A stretch of 58,171 nt of DNA from assembly GCA_019400425.1 (NCBI GenBank), contig JAFREE010000151.1, positions 1 to 58,171 on the forward strand. The letters are read 5' to 3'. The position numbers were made by a program, and so were the translations under genes. The stretch comes from Hymenochaete sp. R1 (Eukaryota; Basidiomycota; Agaricomycetes; Hymenochaetales; Hymenochaetaceae). The notes under the pieces were generated by a model, which was given only the letters and a program-made list of their open reading frames with translations, searched no databases and was not told the DNA's origin. Below are positions 11,333 through 24,054 of the stretch, one piece after another; within the stretch, counting starts at the first letter, position 1, and every line of letters begins with the position of its first letter.

Positions 11333-14300
11333 CGAGGGTTTCTCATAATTTGAAGCTCAATTTGATTTTCTCTACTTTATAATCTTTTATTTGACACTAC
11401 TTCTTTTCTGCCACGATCAATTTTACATTGATATTAGCGATCTTGCGTTCCGGGAACGCAAATCCGCCCATCATTTGTCATCGATCCTCTCTTTTGAAAA
11501 ATGTGTATTTAATCGCTTTTGCTTTTCGATTTTCTTGTTTGTAATGCATATGTTTGTGTAACGCTGGCTGCCTCAATCACACCTCTCTCGATAATATGAT
11601 AGCAAGTGGTGGATTGTAGAAGCAAGCAAAGTGCGAGTTCGGCGTTACGATGAACCCGCTCGTGAGTAAAGCACTGGCAGGCGAAGCCGTAGTACAGCAT
11701 TACTTCACTTCAAGTTCGATCGCTCAAAGTCCTCTTTCCATTCTTAAATGACCGTCTGCCTCGAATTTGCTCGGCATCTCGTAAATATTTTTCGTTCTTG
11801 AACACTGAAGAGTCGGGCCTTCGTTTGCGCACGTTTGTGATCAAAGCAGAGGACTGATGTCATGGTCGGGAGCGTAATAGTGCGAACACTCGTTCGAAAT
11901 ATTTGTCTTTCTATTGTAGTAATTATAGAAAGTAATGGTACGGACCGTACGTGTACGGTGTACCCACGTGGATTGTCGAATGTATGCATCCTGCGAATTT
12001 TTGGTACTTCGAAAAAAATGCATGTCCTCAGTTATACTTAACTAGAGGACATTCGGGGTCCATTCGGACTTTCGCTAGGTCGCGACATTGTCTGAATGAC
12101 GGGATTAGAAGGGTCCGAAAGAAAGAACAAGACGAGTCCAACGACCCATAGTGCATTACTTAAGTCTATCCTGCTTCAATATTCATCTTAGCACACGGCC
12201 AGTATCAAAATTTTCAGGTGTCAACTACGCAGGAGTATGTCTACTTTGCTCTTCTAGACGTCAGCGCCTTGAAAGAGCTTGAAAAAAAAAGAGTGCTGGA
12301 GTAGGGGAGGGAGCGGTAGAGGGCTCATCGTAGCACATGTCTCATAGCAATTCTATAGTCATAATAAGTCAAACTAGGTATCACCGCACCTCGATTGTTG
12401 TAATCTCTGCTTTATCTAAGAAAGCAAGGTGATAATTAGATACAATACTACATGTAGCAATACAGAGACAAACAACGATACCGCACCGTGACCAGTGATA
12501 TGCAAGGTAGAATTTGAACACAAAAGCATCCGCGAGAAATAAGCTCGATTGAGCACGCTGAGTCCTCCCCCTTCAAGCTTCGACCCTGACCGAGTGCCCG
12601 TGACCGACACCACGTCATCGTAGAGTCTTGCGCTCTGAATCAGTGCTAAAAAAGACAGAGATAAAAGATAAAGGCGATCGACAAGCTCCCTCATCGAAGA
12701 GCGAAGTGCACCTTCGCAACCGAAAGCTTCCTCCATATACCACAAGTCCATTCTCCCATCTCATCTGCGAAAATGGCAATATGATGACGATATGACGGGC
12801 TCAATAGTGCAGAAAAAAAAGAAAGAAACGATCGGGAGGTATGGATCTTCTGTCATTTGCTTCCGCTTCCTAGAGAAATCACGCGGATGCGCGTTTATAT
12901 TTATCAAGATAGTTATCAGCAATCCATGACGGTTGTTATCATTAGATATTGACATCATGCACCCGCGCGGTCGTGCGCGAATTGCGGTACAATAATTTTT
13001 GCTGCGCTCCGACTGAGAGAATGGAGGGGGTGGAGGTGAGGGTAAGCGAGAAGCAAAGGCGGAATGGATAGGGATGGGGAGTCTGAGATTGAGAATGCGC
13101 GGGTGTGTGGAGAAAGAACTATGCTGAGGGAATTGGAGAACCGAAGCAGAAGCAAGCCCGTGCAGGGCGCGCAACGCACGATGGGAAAGAAAGGAGGAAG
13201 GTGAGAGTTGGCGATGCTCTGGTCTCGAATATCCCGAGCGGAGACACAGAAGGGAGAACGGAAAATTTCGGGTCAGGTTGTGATAGCCCCCTGCTGTGCT
13301 GCGTAAGTACATGGCCAGCAATAGTCGTCGATTATTTGTATATTTTCTTCGATATCAGGACCATAGTTCTGCACCGTCGCAAATAACGGGTAACACAATT
13401 CAACAATTCCGGTCAGGTCCCAGTCATTCTCAATTTTTGGAAATTACGTACCCGATGGCATGTTCTGCTCGTACATTGTTTTGGATGATAGAGACTTAAT
13501 TCACATGTCCGGCTTTTGCAGTCGACCATGGCGGTCACTTGTAAGCGGAGGAAATGCTAATCAGAAACGAGACAAACCATCAGAAAGGGAGTCAGTTTGG
13601 CAGGGACATGTAAATGAGAACTGCAGTCGGCGTACCCCACATCGCGAGAAACGACGGCCTTTACTATCAAATTTGTGATTAAGTCCAGTCGAAATTGACT
13701 CAGAAACGGTTGTCCGACTAACGCTATTCTCTGACACATGGGCTTCGGAGGGTTCAAGATGTTTCCGTCTGGGAAGCGGCTGATACTTTCGTATGAGTTG
13801 CTAGTGAGAGGCAAAGCGAAAGAAAGGTGCGGGGAAGCGCGCCAGGAGGCTATGAGAGGGGGAAGGGGGGAGGGGGTTATGGAGCACAGGAACTAAGGAA
13901 CGGAACGAAAAACTTGAGTGCATTTTATATTTAAAGACGGGCGGAAGATGACATTTAAGCACTTCCCAGATATCCCTACACTTGGAAATCACCTCCCGGC
14001 CCATCCAGCGGGCGGGGACGCCGATTCCGAGCGTCTCGAACAGCTGAGCACGAGCTGTGAGTGTACACAGATAGCGTTATGCGTGTAGAAAAGTAAGGCA
14101 CGTGCACCCTCCCTCCGAGGCTCCCGCATCCGGTGGACACTAGGTATTGATTCCTTGATTTTATTATTGCTCCTAATAAAACGGGGCCCACCACGGGGAT
14201 ATCGCACGGGGGATTGAGGTAGCCAAAGTACCAGATCGAAGGCGGTCGCCGTCAATTACATTCATTTCCACTGGGCGTGTTTTGCCACTGTACCGTAGAG

Positions 14301-16112
14301 GCGGGATTGCGTTTTAGGCCTGTGGGAGGTATGTGCTTCTTCGTTCGGAACGCAGGGTCATGTGTTTGATGCCGTTCCTCCTGCCAGTGCTTCGTGCCCT
14401 TCGCCGGCCAAAGCGTGTAGCACGGAAGACGGAAGAACGCGATATTCGCGCTGTTGTGGGGAAGGAGAATGCACAAATCTCCGCCTGATGCGTTAGCGAT
14501 AGCGCTTGCGAAACAGAGAGTAGTGGTTGATGCCGAGAGCCCTGTGAGGTCCCCCTGTTGCGTATCAATGAAACTATAGCTGGTACCAAATGGATGATGT
14601 GGGATCGAAATCTTACGGAAGCATTTACCGATTACGGATATGTGCCGTATAAGGGCAGTCGACGGATATGGTGAGAGACCCAGATTGTATCTTATCTTGA
14701 CAAGGAACTTGACATTAGGAACGCCCCGAGACTCAGAACCTGATTAGCACTCAACATGTTACTTGCAGTGACGTCGCCATTCGGTCGAAGCACAGAATGA
14801 AGCCTTCGCCCGAAAGCTAAAAGCCAAGGAGAAGCGATCCGTGTATTCAAAGCCAATGTAATAGATGAAAGGCAACGTCAGTTGCACTTCGGCCGAACGG
14901 ACTACGATTAGTCTCGACGGCAAGGATCTGCAAAAGTTCCTGATCTTGAGACGAACGTGGCTGGGAGGCGTTTAAATGAAACAAGAACATGGGGACCCCG
15001 GTTATGATGGAAATTAGCGGCATCGCTTCCCAAATGTTCTACGAACGCTCCGATTATGAGCACAGTGCTTGCCGAGGTGCACCCGTGATCCTAATTGCAA
15101 GTACCACGACTCAAACTGGTACGTGACCATCGGTGCTCAAAAATTTCTCGATCGCTTGAACTGAGAATAAGCTATGCGCTCAAGAGGTTTTGGTGGAAGC
15201 CTGTAGCGTGGCGAAACCCATGACCCATGGGAGTCTATTTCCAATAATACGAACGGCTCCTTCGTTCGCATTTTTGTGGCACCAATCTGGGATAAGAGAA
15301 CGAAGGTAACTGTCAGATGGACGCGGGAACTACAAATGGAAAAGAAGACGCACAGAATAACCTTAGTATGAGGTCGAAGTCGTTAGCTTGTGGTGCGTTG
15401 GGAAAGTCGTTGGGGATGCCGAGGAAAAGAAGATCCAGTGAACCAAGGCCATGTGACGGATCTTGAGGTTGTAGAAGTTGGAGAAATTGGTAGAAACAAA
15501 GGTGCGGTTGCGGCATTCATTTCGCTTTAGGCGCGTTTAGAAATTTGATATTTTTGAAATCTCACTGCTTGATCAGGTTCGAGAGAATGGCGGGTTTCAT
15601 TGACATGTATGCGCAATAAGATGCGATTTACACAACTTTTGCTCCAAACACACAACGCTCAGCTGACCCAGTGTGGAGGCGCGGAGTTGAAAAACGCCGC
15701 CTGAAAGACGTTGTGAGCCAAACGATAACGAGGAAGGCTCTGATTCGATAAGGAGGGAAGAAAGGGAATATACGTGAGTATGAAGGAAGACAGATCAGCG
15801 GGCTTAGAGTTCATCTCGAACATTGGTTCCGGTTTCGTTCTTTCGTACCAGTGCGAATGGAAGAATAGGAAACTGCGGCGGTCGTGAGGTCGTTCGACTT
15901 CCTACCTTCGCAGTTGGGCTCGTGACCAAATTCTTGTTCCTTCTCTCTCTATTCTGCGTCTTTCTTGGCTAGTCCGCCTCCCGCGCGGACATATATGATT
16001 TAGAATAATACTCGTCACCTTTACCCATTATCCATCTCGAATGCGGCTTAGCGCAGAGTAATCTCCCCACACACATTTATTGACGAGTGCGGTATCCAAT
16101 AATAGTCCTCTG
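11333..16112. other. Gene-poor 4.8 kb interval
   Basis: The largest stretch of the window without a gene I can support. Open frames (such as 12761-13321 on minus and 15313-15516 on minus) encode low-complexity or unrecognised peptides without consistent splice signals. I saw no LTR, terminal inverted repeat, tRNA-like fold or transposase motif. It may hold decayed transposon sequence, long UTRs or a non-coding RNA. Confidence 0.4.
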
Positions 16113-18051
16113 TCAGACTTTCACGTATACGAGTTTGCGGGTAAGGAGGTTGAATATGGAGCCAAAAATGAGCGCGATGAGTGTGCTGCTCATAATGATG
16201 ACATTATACGGCATGCTGAAGTCTGGAGTGGCGACATCGACGAGTAGCGCCGGCGAATAGACGCGATATGAGCTTGCAGCCGTGCTATCATTCTCGTAGA
16301 TGAAGAATACAGCTGGCGGCAGGTCCCAACCTCTTTGGGCATCCGGAGGATGTTCGGTATAACGCAAAAAGCCCTTCTCGACCTCCATGGTTAAAGATAA
16401 CGTTGAGTTCGCGGGAAGGCGTAGAGTGGTCTCGAGCAGAGTCGGATGGCCATGCGGCTCCGCAGGTTGATAAGACAGATGCGACAACAGATCATCTGAC
16501 AAAGGAACATAAACAAATTGCTAGCTAAAATGCCGACAAGCTGCGTTGCTACTTACTTCGATTCTGGCCATCGACTATGATGGTCATCGTGTGGAGGTAG
16601 AAAGATAACAACCACGGCATTGTCTCGACATATAGTGCCTGCTTGTCGGTAGCGCCCGTGTTCCGGATCATGACTCCAAGCCTTCCGCGAGATTGCGACG
16701 AGCCACTGAGCGTTCGTACTACCTCTACACCCGAGAGCGGCGCCTTAGGAGGTTCGAGCGCTGCATCACCCCTGGTTTAGTGAACTCGAAAAAAGCAAAC
16801 AAGGAGAAGACTCACGATAAGAAAACGCGGCCTCTGCCGGGTACTTCACGGAGATGTCCAGGGGCTGGAGACGGGCTGTGCTTATGAGAAATGCACTGGA
16901 AAATATGGTGGAGTTGGCTTACCTGTATGAGTATCATAGAGTGCTATGTGATCATGAATGGCATGAGGCTCCGGAGTGATCGTATACCCGACACCAGTCG
17001 GCAAAGTCACTTTCACGGCGCTTTCAGATGCGATGGGACAAGATTTACCAATCGTTCTGTCGAAAATGGACCACAGAGAGAATTCTTGGAAGATTGAAGG
17101 CTGAGAATGTTTTTTTTAAAGAAACGAGGAAACAGGCGCACCTCGTTTCTCATTTTTTGAAAGCCTCAACGGGTTAAATACCGCCTGAAAAATCATCTCA
17201 AGTTGCACGCCTTCATCTTCCGACCATGTTACATGAATCCCCATGCCATGCCAATCGGCATCGAAAAGACGATGTGGGTTGAGGAGCGTTGCAATTCCCG
17301 CGGCTGACTTACAGGGTAATAGCTTTAGGAAAGGCGTTAAATTCTCCGTGCAGACATGCTCGTATGGAAGAGATGCATGGCGAAGAATGTATGTAGTGTT
17401 TGAAGCAACGATAGGTAACTGACCCTTCGGCCGGAATGAATAGTTGGGAGAAGTTGTACGAAGCTCGTTGAGAGACCCGATCGAGGCGCAAAACAGTCCC
17501 GACAGTGCATTTCTCAATCCCTTCCACCGTTCCTCGACACTGGGAAGAGATAGCATTATAATAAGATGGATGCTTTAGCACGCCTTAGAACTACACTCAC
17601 CTAATAGGCTCTGAATCACTCATCCACGACCATAACTCAGCTCCACTTGCTACAGCCTCGTCTTCCGGTTGGCCCCATCTTCCGTAGTCCCACTTTCCGG
17701 CATTAAGAGTCAAATGCATTTCTGTCACCGCATATTCACGCAGCACCTGACCGAGTGTCAACGGAAACAAGGAAAGGTGTTGTGCTAGATGGGCATGACT
17801 TCACATCAGCACCTATTAACGAATCAGGAAACACAACGCTCACGGTCATCGTCCTTGCTGCCTTGACTCAAATCCCGGGGCTCAACGTCTTTTTGTGAGA
17901 TAATAAAGGAAAACCGCGAAGCGACGCGTCCGTCACGAAGAGGTCGAAGCGTCAACAGTTCATTGAACTGTTCAGTCTGTGTCGCGGTTGTCGTCCCAGT
18001 ACACCATGTCAAAGTACCTAGTACCAGCAGCAGCAACTCTTTTGGTAGCAT
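16113..18051 (-). CDS. GPI16: GPI transamidase subunit PIG-T / Gpi16
   Basis: Non-catalytic core subunit of the GPI transamidase, the ER-membrane complex that attaches GPI anchors to proteins. The ATG at 18051 starts a signal peptide (MLPKELLLLVLGTLTWCTG) followed by the family's N-terminal FNELLTLRPLRDGRVASRF. A middle exon has the highly conserved SLPYEHVCTENLTPFLKLLP, then GIATLLNPHRLFDADWHGMG. The last exon gives LLDVATPDFSMPYNVIIMSS, then a single transmembrane segment and a short basic tail (LLTRKLVYVKV), as expected for a type I ER protein. The length fits the family. It is divergently paired with EB1. Confidence 0.93.
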
Positions 18052-18344
18052 GCAGATAGACCAGGTGCCTTCAGAACTCCTCGGCAATGTCAAAGTCGTT
18101 GCGTCGGTGCCGTCGTCGTCGTCAAGGTCAGAGTTTCGCGACCGAGACGCGACCAGCGGATAGAGCGTGTCTACCTTCCATTTATGGATGTCGATCATAT
18201 GAGTAAGCGAATCCTGGAATCCATCCCTTGCCCTCAAGCTCAACAGTTTCAACTCAACCCTCAAGGCTCAACATCCACGACGAGCTCCTGTACTTTCTCT
18301 CGCCTCCTTTATACCAGCATTGAGCTTGAAAGCTACAGAAAACA
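18052..18344. promoter_or_regulatory. Shared divergent promoter, GPI16 and EB1
   Basis: Only 293 bp separates the divergent ATGs of the PIG-T gene (minus) and the EB1 gene (plus), so both core promoters must lie in this interval or within 5' UTRs. No TATA box stands out, as is common for housekeeping genes. Confidence 0.55.
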
Positions 18345-19508
18345 ATGGGTGAATCTCGTACGGAGCTTATCGGATGGGTGAACGAGCTTCTGCAGGTGAA
18401 TTACACCAAGGTTGAGCAGTGTGGGACGGGAGGCGCATACTGTCAGATCATGGACACTATCTACGGTGTGCACGATCATCTATTCGTTTAAATTGCATCA
18501 TTTGCTGACGGTGACTCGCTATCTGATGATTCTACATCGTTCTCTCTACACACGACGCGTCGATTTCATTCGATGATACACACGGATGTGAAATGGGCTG
18601 AACGCAGGTGACGTGCCCATGACGAGAGTTAAGATGAACGCGAAGCACGAGTACGAATTCTTGACCAACTTCAAGGTCCTACAAAATTTCTTCAAGTCCA
18701 AAAAGATCGACAAGGTGAGAGAGATCATGCCATCCACGCCAAAAGAATTCAAAGACTTCTAACGCATTTATTTCTGGCATCCCTAGCCCATCCAAGTCGA
18801 GAAGCTCGTCAAATGTAAAATGCAGTACGTTCAAATCTTTTCTATTCTCCTATTCCCAAGTCTCTTTGTTTACTACAATATGTTGACAAAGAATGTTGTG
18901 AAGGGACAACCTCGAATTTCTCCAATGGATAAAACGTTACTGGGACCAAAACTACGGAGGCCAACCCTACGACCCCGTTGCCCGACGGCGCGGCGCTCCC
19001 ACCGACACCCCAGCCACGATCGCCCCTATCGGCGTCGGCAGCGCGCGTGCAGTGTCCGGGTCAGGCGCGGGCTTGCACGGGGGTGGCGGTGCGTCGAGAG
19101 CGGGTGGAGGTCGTACGCCGGTGGGCGGACCACGAGTAGGGAGCGCGCAGTCGAATGAGGCTGTTTTGGCGCTTAAGAACCAATTGGCGGAGATGAGTGC
19201 GCATTTGGAAGGATTGGAAAAGGAGCGTGACTTTTATTTCGCGAAGGTGCGTGATGCTCATGGTAGGCATGGTATAGAAACTGACAGGTCATCCTGTGCA
19301 GCTGCGCGATATCGAAATATTGGTTCAGCAACAGCTAGAAAATGTCCCAGATGACCATACTCTTCTTGAAATACAGAAAATCTTGTATTCCACTGAGGTA
19401 GTGTGACCGCTCTCTCCAACCAAACAACTTGTTTCTGACCCGCATTCTCAGGAGGGCTTCGAGGTGCCAGAAGCCGGTGCGCCAGTCGACGAAGAAGAAA
19501 CGTTCTAA
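18345..19508 (+). CDS. BIM1: EB1-family microtubule plus-end tracking protein
   Basis: Binds growing microtubule plus ends and recruits partner proteins (yeast Bim1, fission yeast Mal3, human MAPRE1). The spliced product begins MGESRTELIGWVNELLQVNY. The calponin-homology domain continues with EQCGTGGAYCQIMDTIYG, DVPMTRVKMNAKHEYEFLTN, FKVLQNFFKSKKIDKPIQVE and FLQWIKRYWDQNYGG. A Gly/Ala/Ser/Arg linker follows, then a coiled-coil EB homology domain (LKNQLAEMSAHLEGLEKERD, FYFAKLRDIEILVQQ). The tail is acidic (GFEVPEAGAPVDEEETF), ending EETF rather than the animal EEY motif. First exon start at 18345; at least five introns. Conserved and intact. Confidence 0.94.
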
Positions 19509-19973
19509 CCGATGAATCAATTTCTTTGTTTTCTCATTCCTATAGTCCTTTCTGTCATTTCCCTACCTTCAATTGGATCTCTCTTCCTACCTACCTGCAC
19601 CTGCAATTGCAATTGTAACCCCGTTTCTGTAGCTGTTTATATAACCGCACCTCATTAATCCTGTGAGATATATGTTGTGAAAGGGTGAAAAGCGCCTTGA
19701 GCCTTTGCGCCGAGTGAAATTCTGTAAATGGATGGGAGACTAGCGATGTGAGTGATAGAGCAATAGGCAAAAAAAGCCTGAATGAAGTTGCAATATAAAT
19801 ATGAAGTACTGCATACAAGCACAACACCAAAAAGCAGTAGCCTTCGCGTACAAACAATGTGATTCCGATTCCATTTCCATTCTTTTCTAATTTTTCCGAA
19901 GCTCGAAAACAATACGGAAAGTTTACAAGACAGTCCATTCCCATCTTTTTTGATCATCTCCCATTCTTTATGT
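19509..19973. other. Convergent 3' interval, EB1 and calpain
   Basis: 465 bp between the convergent stop codons. It should contain both 3' UTRs. No gene seen. A TGCAATTGCAATTG stretch near 19604 is the only notable motif. Confidence 0.5.
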
Positions 19974-22900
19974 CTAAACTGGAACCTGTCCCAAGCCCAG
20001 CCCTTGTCCGTCGCCAACACCCGCATTCAAAATAGCGTTCTTCGACAATGACAGCTGACCTCGTCGAAGTTGTCCTGAGATGCTGACGGGCGTGTCCCGT
20101 TTCGTGTACACCCTCAAACCAAGGAGCACACTATCAACCTCGTCGATAATATTCTATTCGAGGACACGTACGAAGGGAAAGCATTAGTCAATACAAATAT
20201 ACAAGGTACGAAAACAGAAGAGACAAACGCACGTCAGCCTCAAGGTTCCTGAAGTCGTCCGGATGTTCGATCTTGAGGAACTCATTATGTTCATGCGCAC
20301 CCGTCTGATGACATTTGTCGCATAGGTCGTAGGAGGCACAACGGAGGCATTTCCAGCGGGTACCGATGATGGGGTGCATCTGTCGATAGTCGAACGCAAA
20401 ATTATTGTTTTGTAATAGGCGTGGTGGAAGGAGAGTGAGAAATCGAGTCGATGTAAAAGAAGAGAAAGACAAACGTACTCTGCATCCGTCGCAGAGGATA
20501 CCTTCATGCATGGGAGGTGGTGGCGCATGTTGAACCGGCGAACGAGACGAAGAAGCGGAGCAAACGGGCGAGACGACCATCGCCCTGCGTCTCTCTCTCA
20601 CCGATCCAACACTGGACTTCACGCTCCCCTCCTTCTCACTTTCGGGCCTATCTTCGTGCTTGTCTCCTTTATTTTCCGCAAGGTTCTCTTCGTTGCGTTT
20701 CTCTCCGTCGGTCATGTCGATATCATCCGTCGTCCCGTGTTCTTTCTTCTGTCCGGTCTCCGCGGTCTCGAACCCACCACTCGGCGGACCGACGGATACA
20801 AAGCTCTCCGGTGAATCCGCCTCCGCCTCTTTTTCAGGTTTACCTACATTTGAGCCCGTGCCCGGTCCTCCTACCTCTTGCGAGCTCGCACTCGAGCTCA
20901 CAGATGCGGAATCCGACCCCGAATCCGACGAAGAGGAGGAACAGGACGGCGACATCGGTATCTGCGGAATCTCCGAGTTCGAGCCGAACTTCGCCTCGAG
21001 CGTCTTCCTGCGCACGGCAACGGAGCGGATGGTCTCTTCCTGAATTTCGTGCAAGTTGCGCGCGCCGAGGTCGTCTGCGGTGATTGGAATATGGGGGGAC
21101 CATTTTCTGTAATATTCACGTTAGCGTCAACATTGCATTTTGTGAATGCGGATTAAGAGCTGAAAACTGGATATATTCGACAAGGATGAAGTAAAAAAGA
21201 TTGTTCTTACTTTTCATCAAAGTTGGCTGCAATGGATTTGCTGCGGGCAAGCTGTGTCAAAAGCCTCGAGAGACGCTGCTTGTCCCACTCATGAACCATC
21301 GAGTCCACGTCCTATATAACACGGATGAAAGGGTGTTGAAAATTTGATGATAAAAATATAAAGTAAGGTAAAACCTCTTCAGCCAGCATTTCGCGGCGAA
21401 GTAGAGAAGGAGTCCCCAACTCAATAACTCACCTTCCCATTCACTGTTCTATCAAGCCTCACATGCACCACATAATCCCCCGCTTCCAACTCCGCACGCA
21501 GTCTCGCACTCCGATTCAGCGCATACGAGTACTCCGAGCTCGCTATCGCACTTTGCTCGCCTTTTTTAAATAGCTTGAAGTCGAAAAACCAGGAGGAGGC
21601 GCTAGAGAGGTCGCCGTAGAACCTAGTGTCGGATTGAGAGAGGACAATGATGGTTTCGGAGGGCTTGGGGAGTGTGAAGGTGACTATGGAAATACATTCC
21701 ATGAGCCAAGTGCTAAAGACGGTATAATCGAGTACGAAGACAAAGAGCGAATAGACGCACACGACACGTCCCCAAACTGCCATGCACTTGGCATTGGCCG
21801 GCTCTCCACGCTCAGCCAATGACTACTCTGCACCCAACTCTGGTCGAAAAGTTGCGTCCTCTCTACGCCAGTCCAGATGTCCAAAAAATCATTGTACTCC
21901 ATCACAAAGACGCCGTCGTCGCCGAACTTGTGTGCGAGCGGGATGAGGGCGTCATACCATTCTTTCGTCCATTCTTTCGAGCCGTCGGCCCAGCGGCCGG
22001 TCCACTCAGACTTGCCCCAGGGGTTGCGGATTTTAAGAAAGCGTTTGCCTTGAAACTCGACGGCTTTGAGGACGGTGTATGCGTGGCCTGCATTTGAAGA
22101 GTGGGTTCGTAAGGCGTTAGTACCATTGACTGCACCTGATATCTTACGAACCGGTAATAATGCCTGAAGAGGAAAGAATTAATGATATCAATGTTGTTAC
22201 AGCACCAGAACTTCGAAATAGGGCGAACCGTTAACAGTTTGGAGGTTCATCCCATTTGGCTCATCGATAAAACAACTAAAGAGAATATCCTGATTCGCCC
22301 TCGTCAGTTCTTCCTTCCAAAACTCGTCGGTATCCAAAATGTCCTATTTAAACCCAGAAATGTTATCGTCAGCATCAAAAGGGAAGAATCAGAAGGCAAA
22401 TTGAATCTAACGTTCATGTAGAGTGCCTCAGATATGCCTCTGACGAAGGATAAGTATTATCAGTCTCTCCCTGATGTAGTAGGGTTACAGGGGAGCCGAC
22501 AAGGAACATACCCTGTCAAATCCTCAATCGCTTCGTTCGTGAACCCTCCACCAAGTGCGGAGTAATGCCCATGGAATTTCGCGTACGCCTTCTCCATAAG
22601 CGGACTGAAAGTTGACCAATCACTTTATCAGCTCGAATATCACGAAAATCGAGAATACAACATACACCCAAGTCTCATTTTCCTGCTCCGAGCGCGCGAA
22701 GTAGAGCGACTTTCCACCTTTTCGTGCAACTTTCTCGTATAACTCGCGGTCTTGATGGTACATCGCTCGTGTCTAAGATGAACGAAGCCGAATGCGTTTA
22801 TGTCAACACGCATGTTTTGATATCATGTGGAAACAGGAACGAACCTCTGGCGTGATGCATTCCCAAGGCGGAACATGAGTGAACAGTTGGCTAAGGAGGT

Positions 22901-24054
22901 ATAGGACAAAAATAAGCGCGTGATTAGAGTGCATATAGAGTTGCATAACTCGCTCATCAATGATAACGTCTGCCCATTCTCCGTCCCTACAGAAAATAAA
23001 ACCATACACGCCCACTATCTCGTCGAACTGAAGGCAAAGCGAAGGGATGTATTACATTAGTCAATATATATGCACATCACCGAACATTTTTTTTAAAAAA
23101 AGTTGGATATATGCGCACCTCGACACAAAGGTTCTTGATCAGATGGGGCTTGGTCGCGATAGCTGACATCGCGCTCAGAAACCAACAGTCGCCGAGGGCA
23201 CCTATTCATATACATAAAGGGCCATCCAAATTCAAATGGGAAACCAAAATCAGCATTAATGCAAGCAGCGGAGGAGATATAATAACCTTGAACAATATCC
23301 GACGCGTCAACATCTGGAATACCCATTCAGACCAATGGCGAGAAGGAGCAACGATGAGATCACGAGAAGCACGAATGACAGCTTAAGGGTTGGCTGTATG
23401 CGCGCGACTCACCGTCGACGTAGAACTTGGGATCTTCGAATATTTGTGGAACGCGTCGGATGTCGGACGGGTCGAAATTTGAGCTGGGGAGAGGCGTTGA
23501 GTCGAGAATGGGCGTCAATTACGGGCGTCTAATAGCAACGGGCGTGCTTCAGTGTATGAGCTGGCACTCACCTGAGTGGACTGTGCAAACACAATTCCCG
23601 TTTCTCTGTCAAGTCGAATTCAATGTCCCTGCAATATGTAACAATGTCGAGAGCCGGGGAGTAAGAAGCACCAGAACCAGCATCGCGCAAAATTACAAAA
23701 AAAAAAGGGATTTCGTCAGGTTCATCGTTGGGATGCAGCCAACCTCAGGACGAAAGTCACTCACCGAAACTTGCGATTCCGCGCCCGACACTCCTGCGCA
23801 ATGCCCCTCACTTTTCCCCGACACCTCTCAATCGCCTTCTCCAGCTCCTCCGAGACCAGCAACCCCGCCCGGTCCTCCTGCTGCTCAAACACTGTCTTCT
23901 TCGCTACCTCTGCATCCTTTAAACCTGCGCGAGTCCTTTCCTGAAGTTTCTTAGAAGCTGCGTTGGCGTTGGCGTGGACGGTGGTGATAGTTGCGGCGGT
24001 TGTAGGGGCGGTCGGGCGCCGGAGACGCGTCGTGAGGGCGTCGATGACGTTCAT
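19974..24054 (-). CDS. Calpain-type cysteine protease with C-terminal ZZ zinc finger
   Basis: Papain-fold intracellular protease of the calpain (C2) family. The start at 24054 gives [17 protein letters not shown] and a helical charged N-terminus. The spliced frame continues [18 protein letters not shown] and [20 protein letters not shown]. The catalytic Cys is in [10 protein letters not shown] (codon about 23185-23187), the His in [12 protein letters not shown] near 22.08 kb, and the Asn in [15 protein letters not shown] near 22.0 kb. A domain III/C2-like part ([20 protein letters not shown]) follows. After an acidic Ser-rich linker comes a ZZ zinc finger: GILCDGCR, an intron, then [32 protein letters not shown]. 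The end is [11 protein letters not shown]. More than ten introns. No EF-hands seen, so it is not a classical calcium-calpain. Substrates unknown. Confidence 0.88.

Noticed and set aside
12761..13321. 186-codon minus-strand ORF in the gene-poor gap
   Set aside because: Ser/Pro/Arg low-complexity product with no motif or splice support, and other frames are open too; likely chance.
20517..21083. 188-codon plus-strand ORF (and overlapping 20506-20814 and 20660-21043)
   Set aside because: Antisense shadow of the acidic Ser-rich linker of the calpain gene; the minus strand has coherent exons with ZZ zinc-finger motifs.
23427..23954. 175-codon plus-strand ORF
   Set aside because: Antisense to the calpain N-terminal exons, which splice in frame to the catalytic domain.
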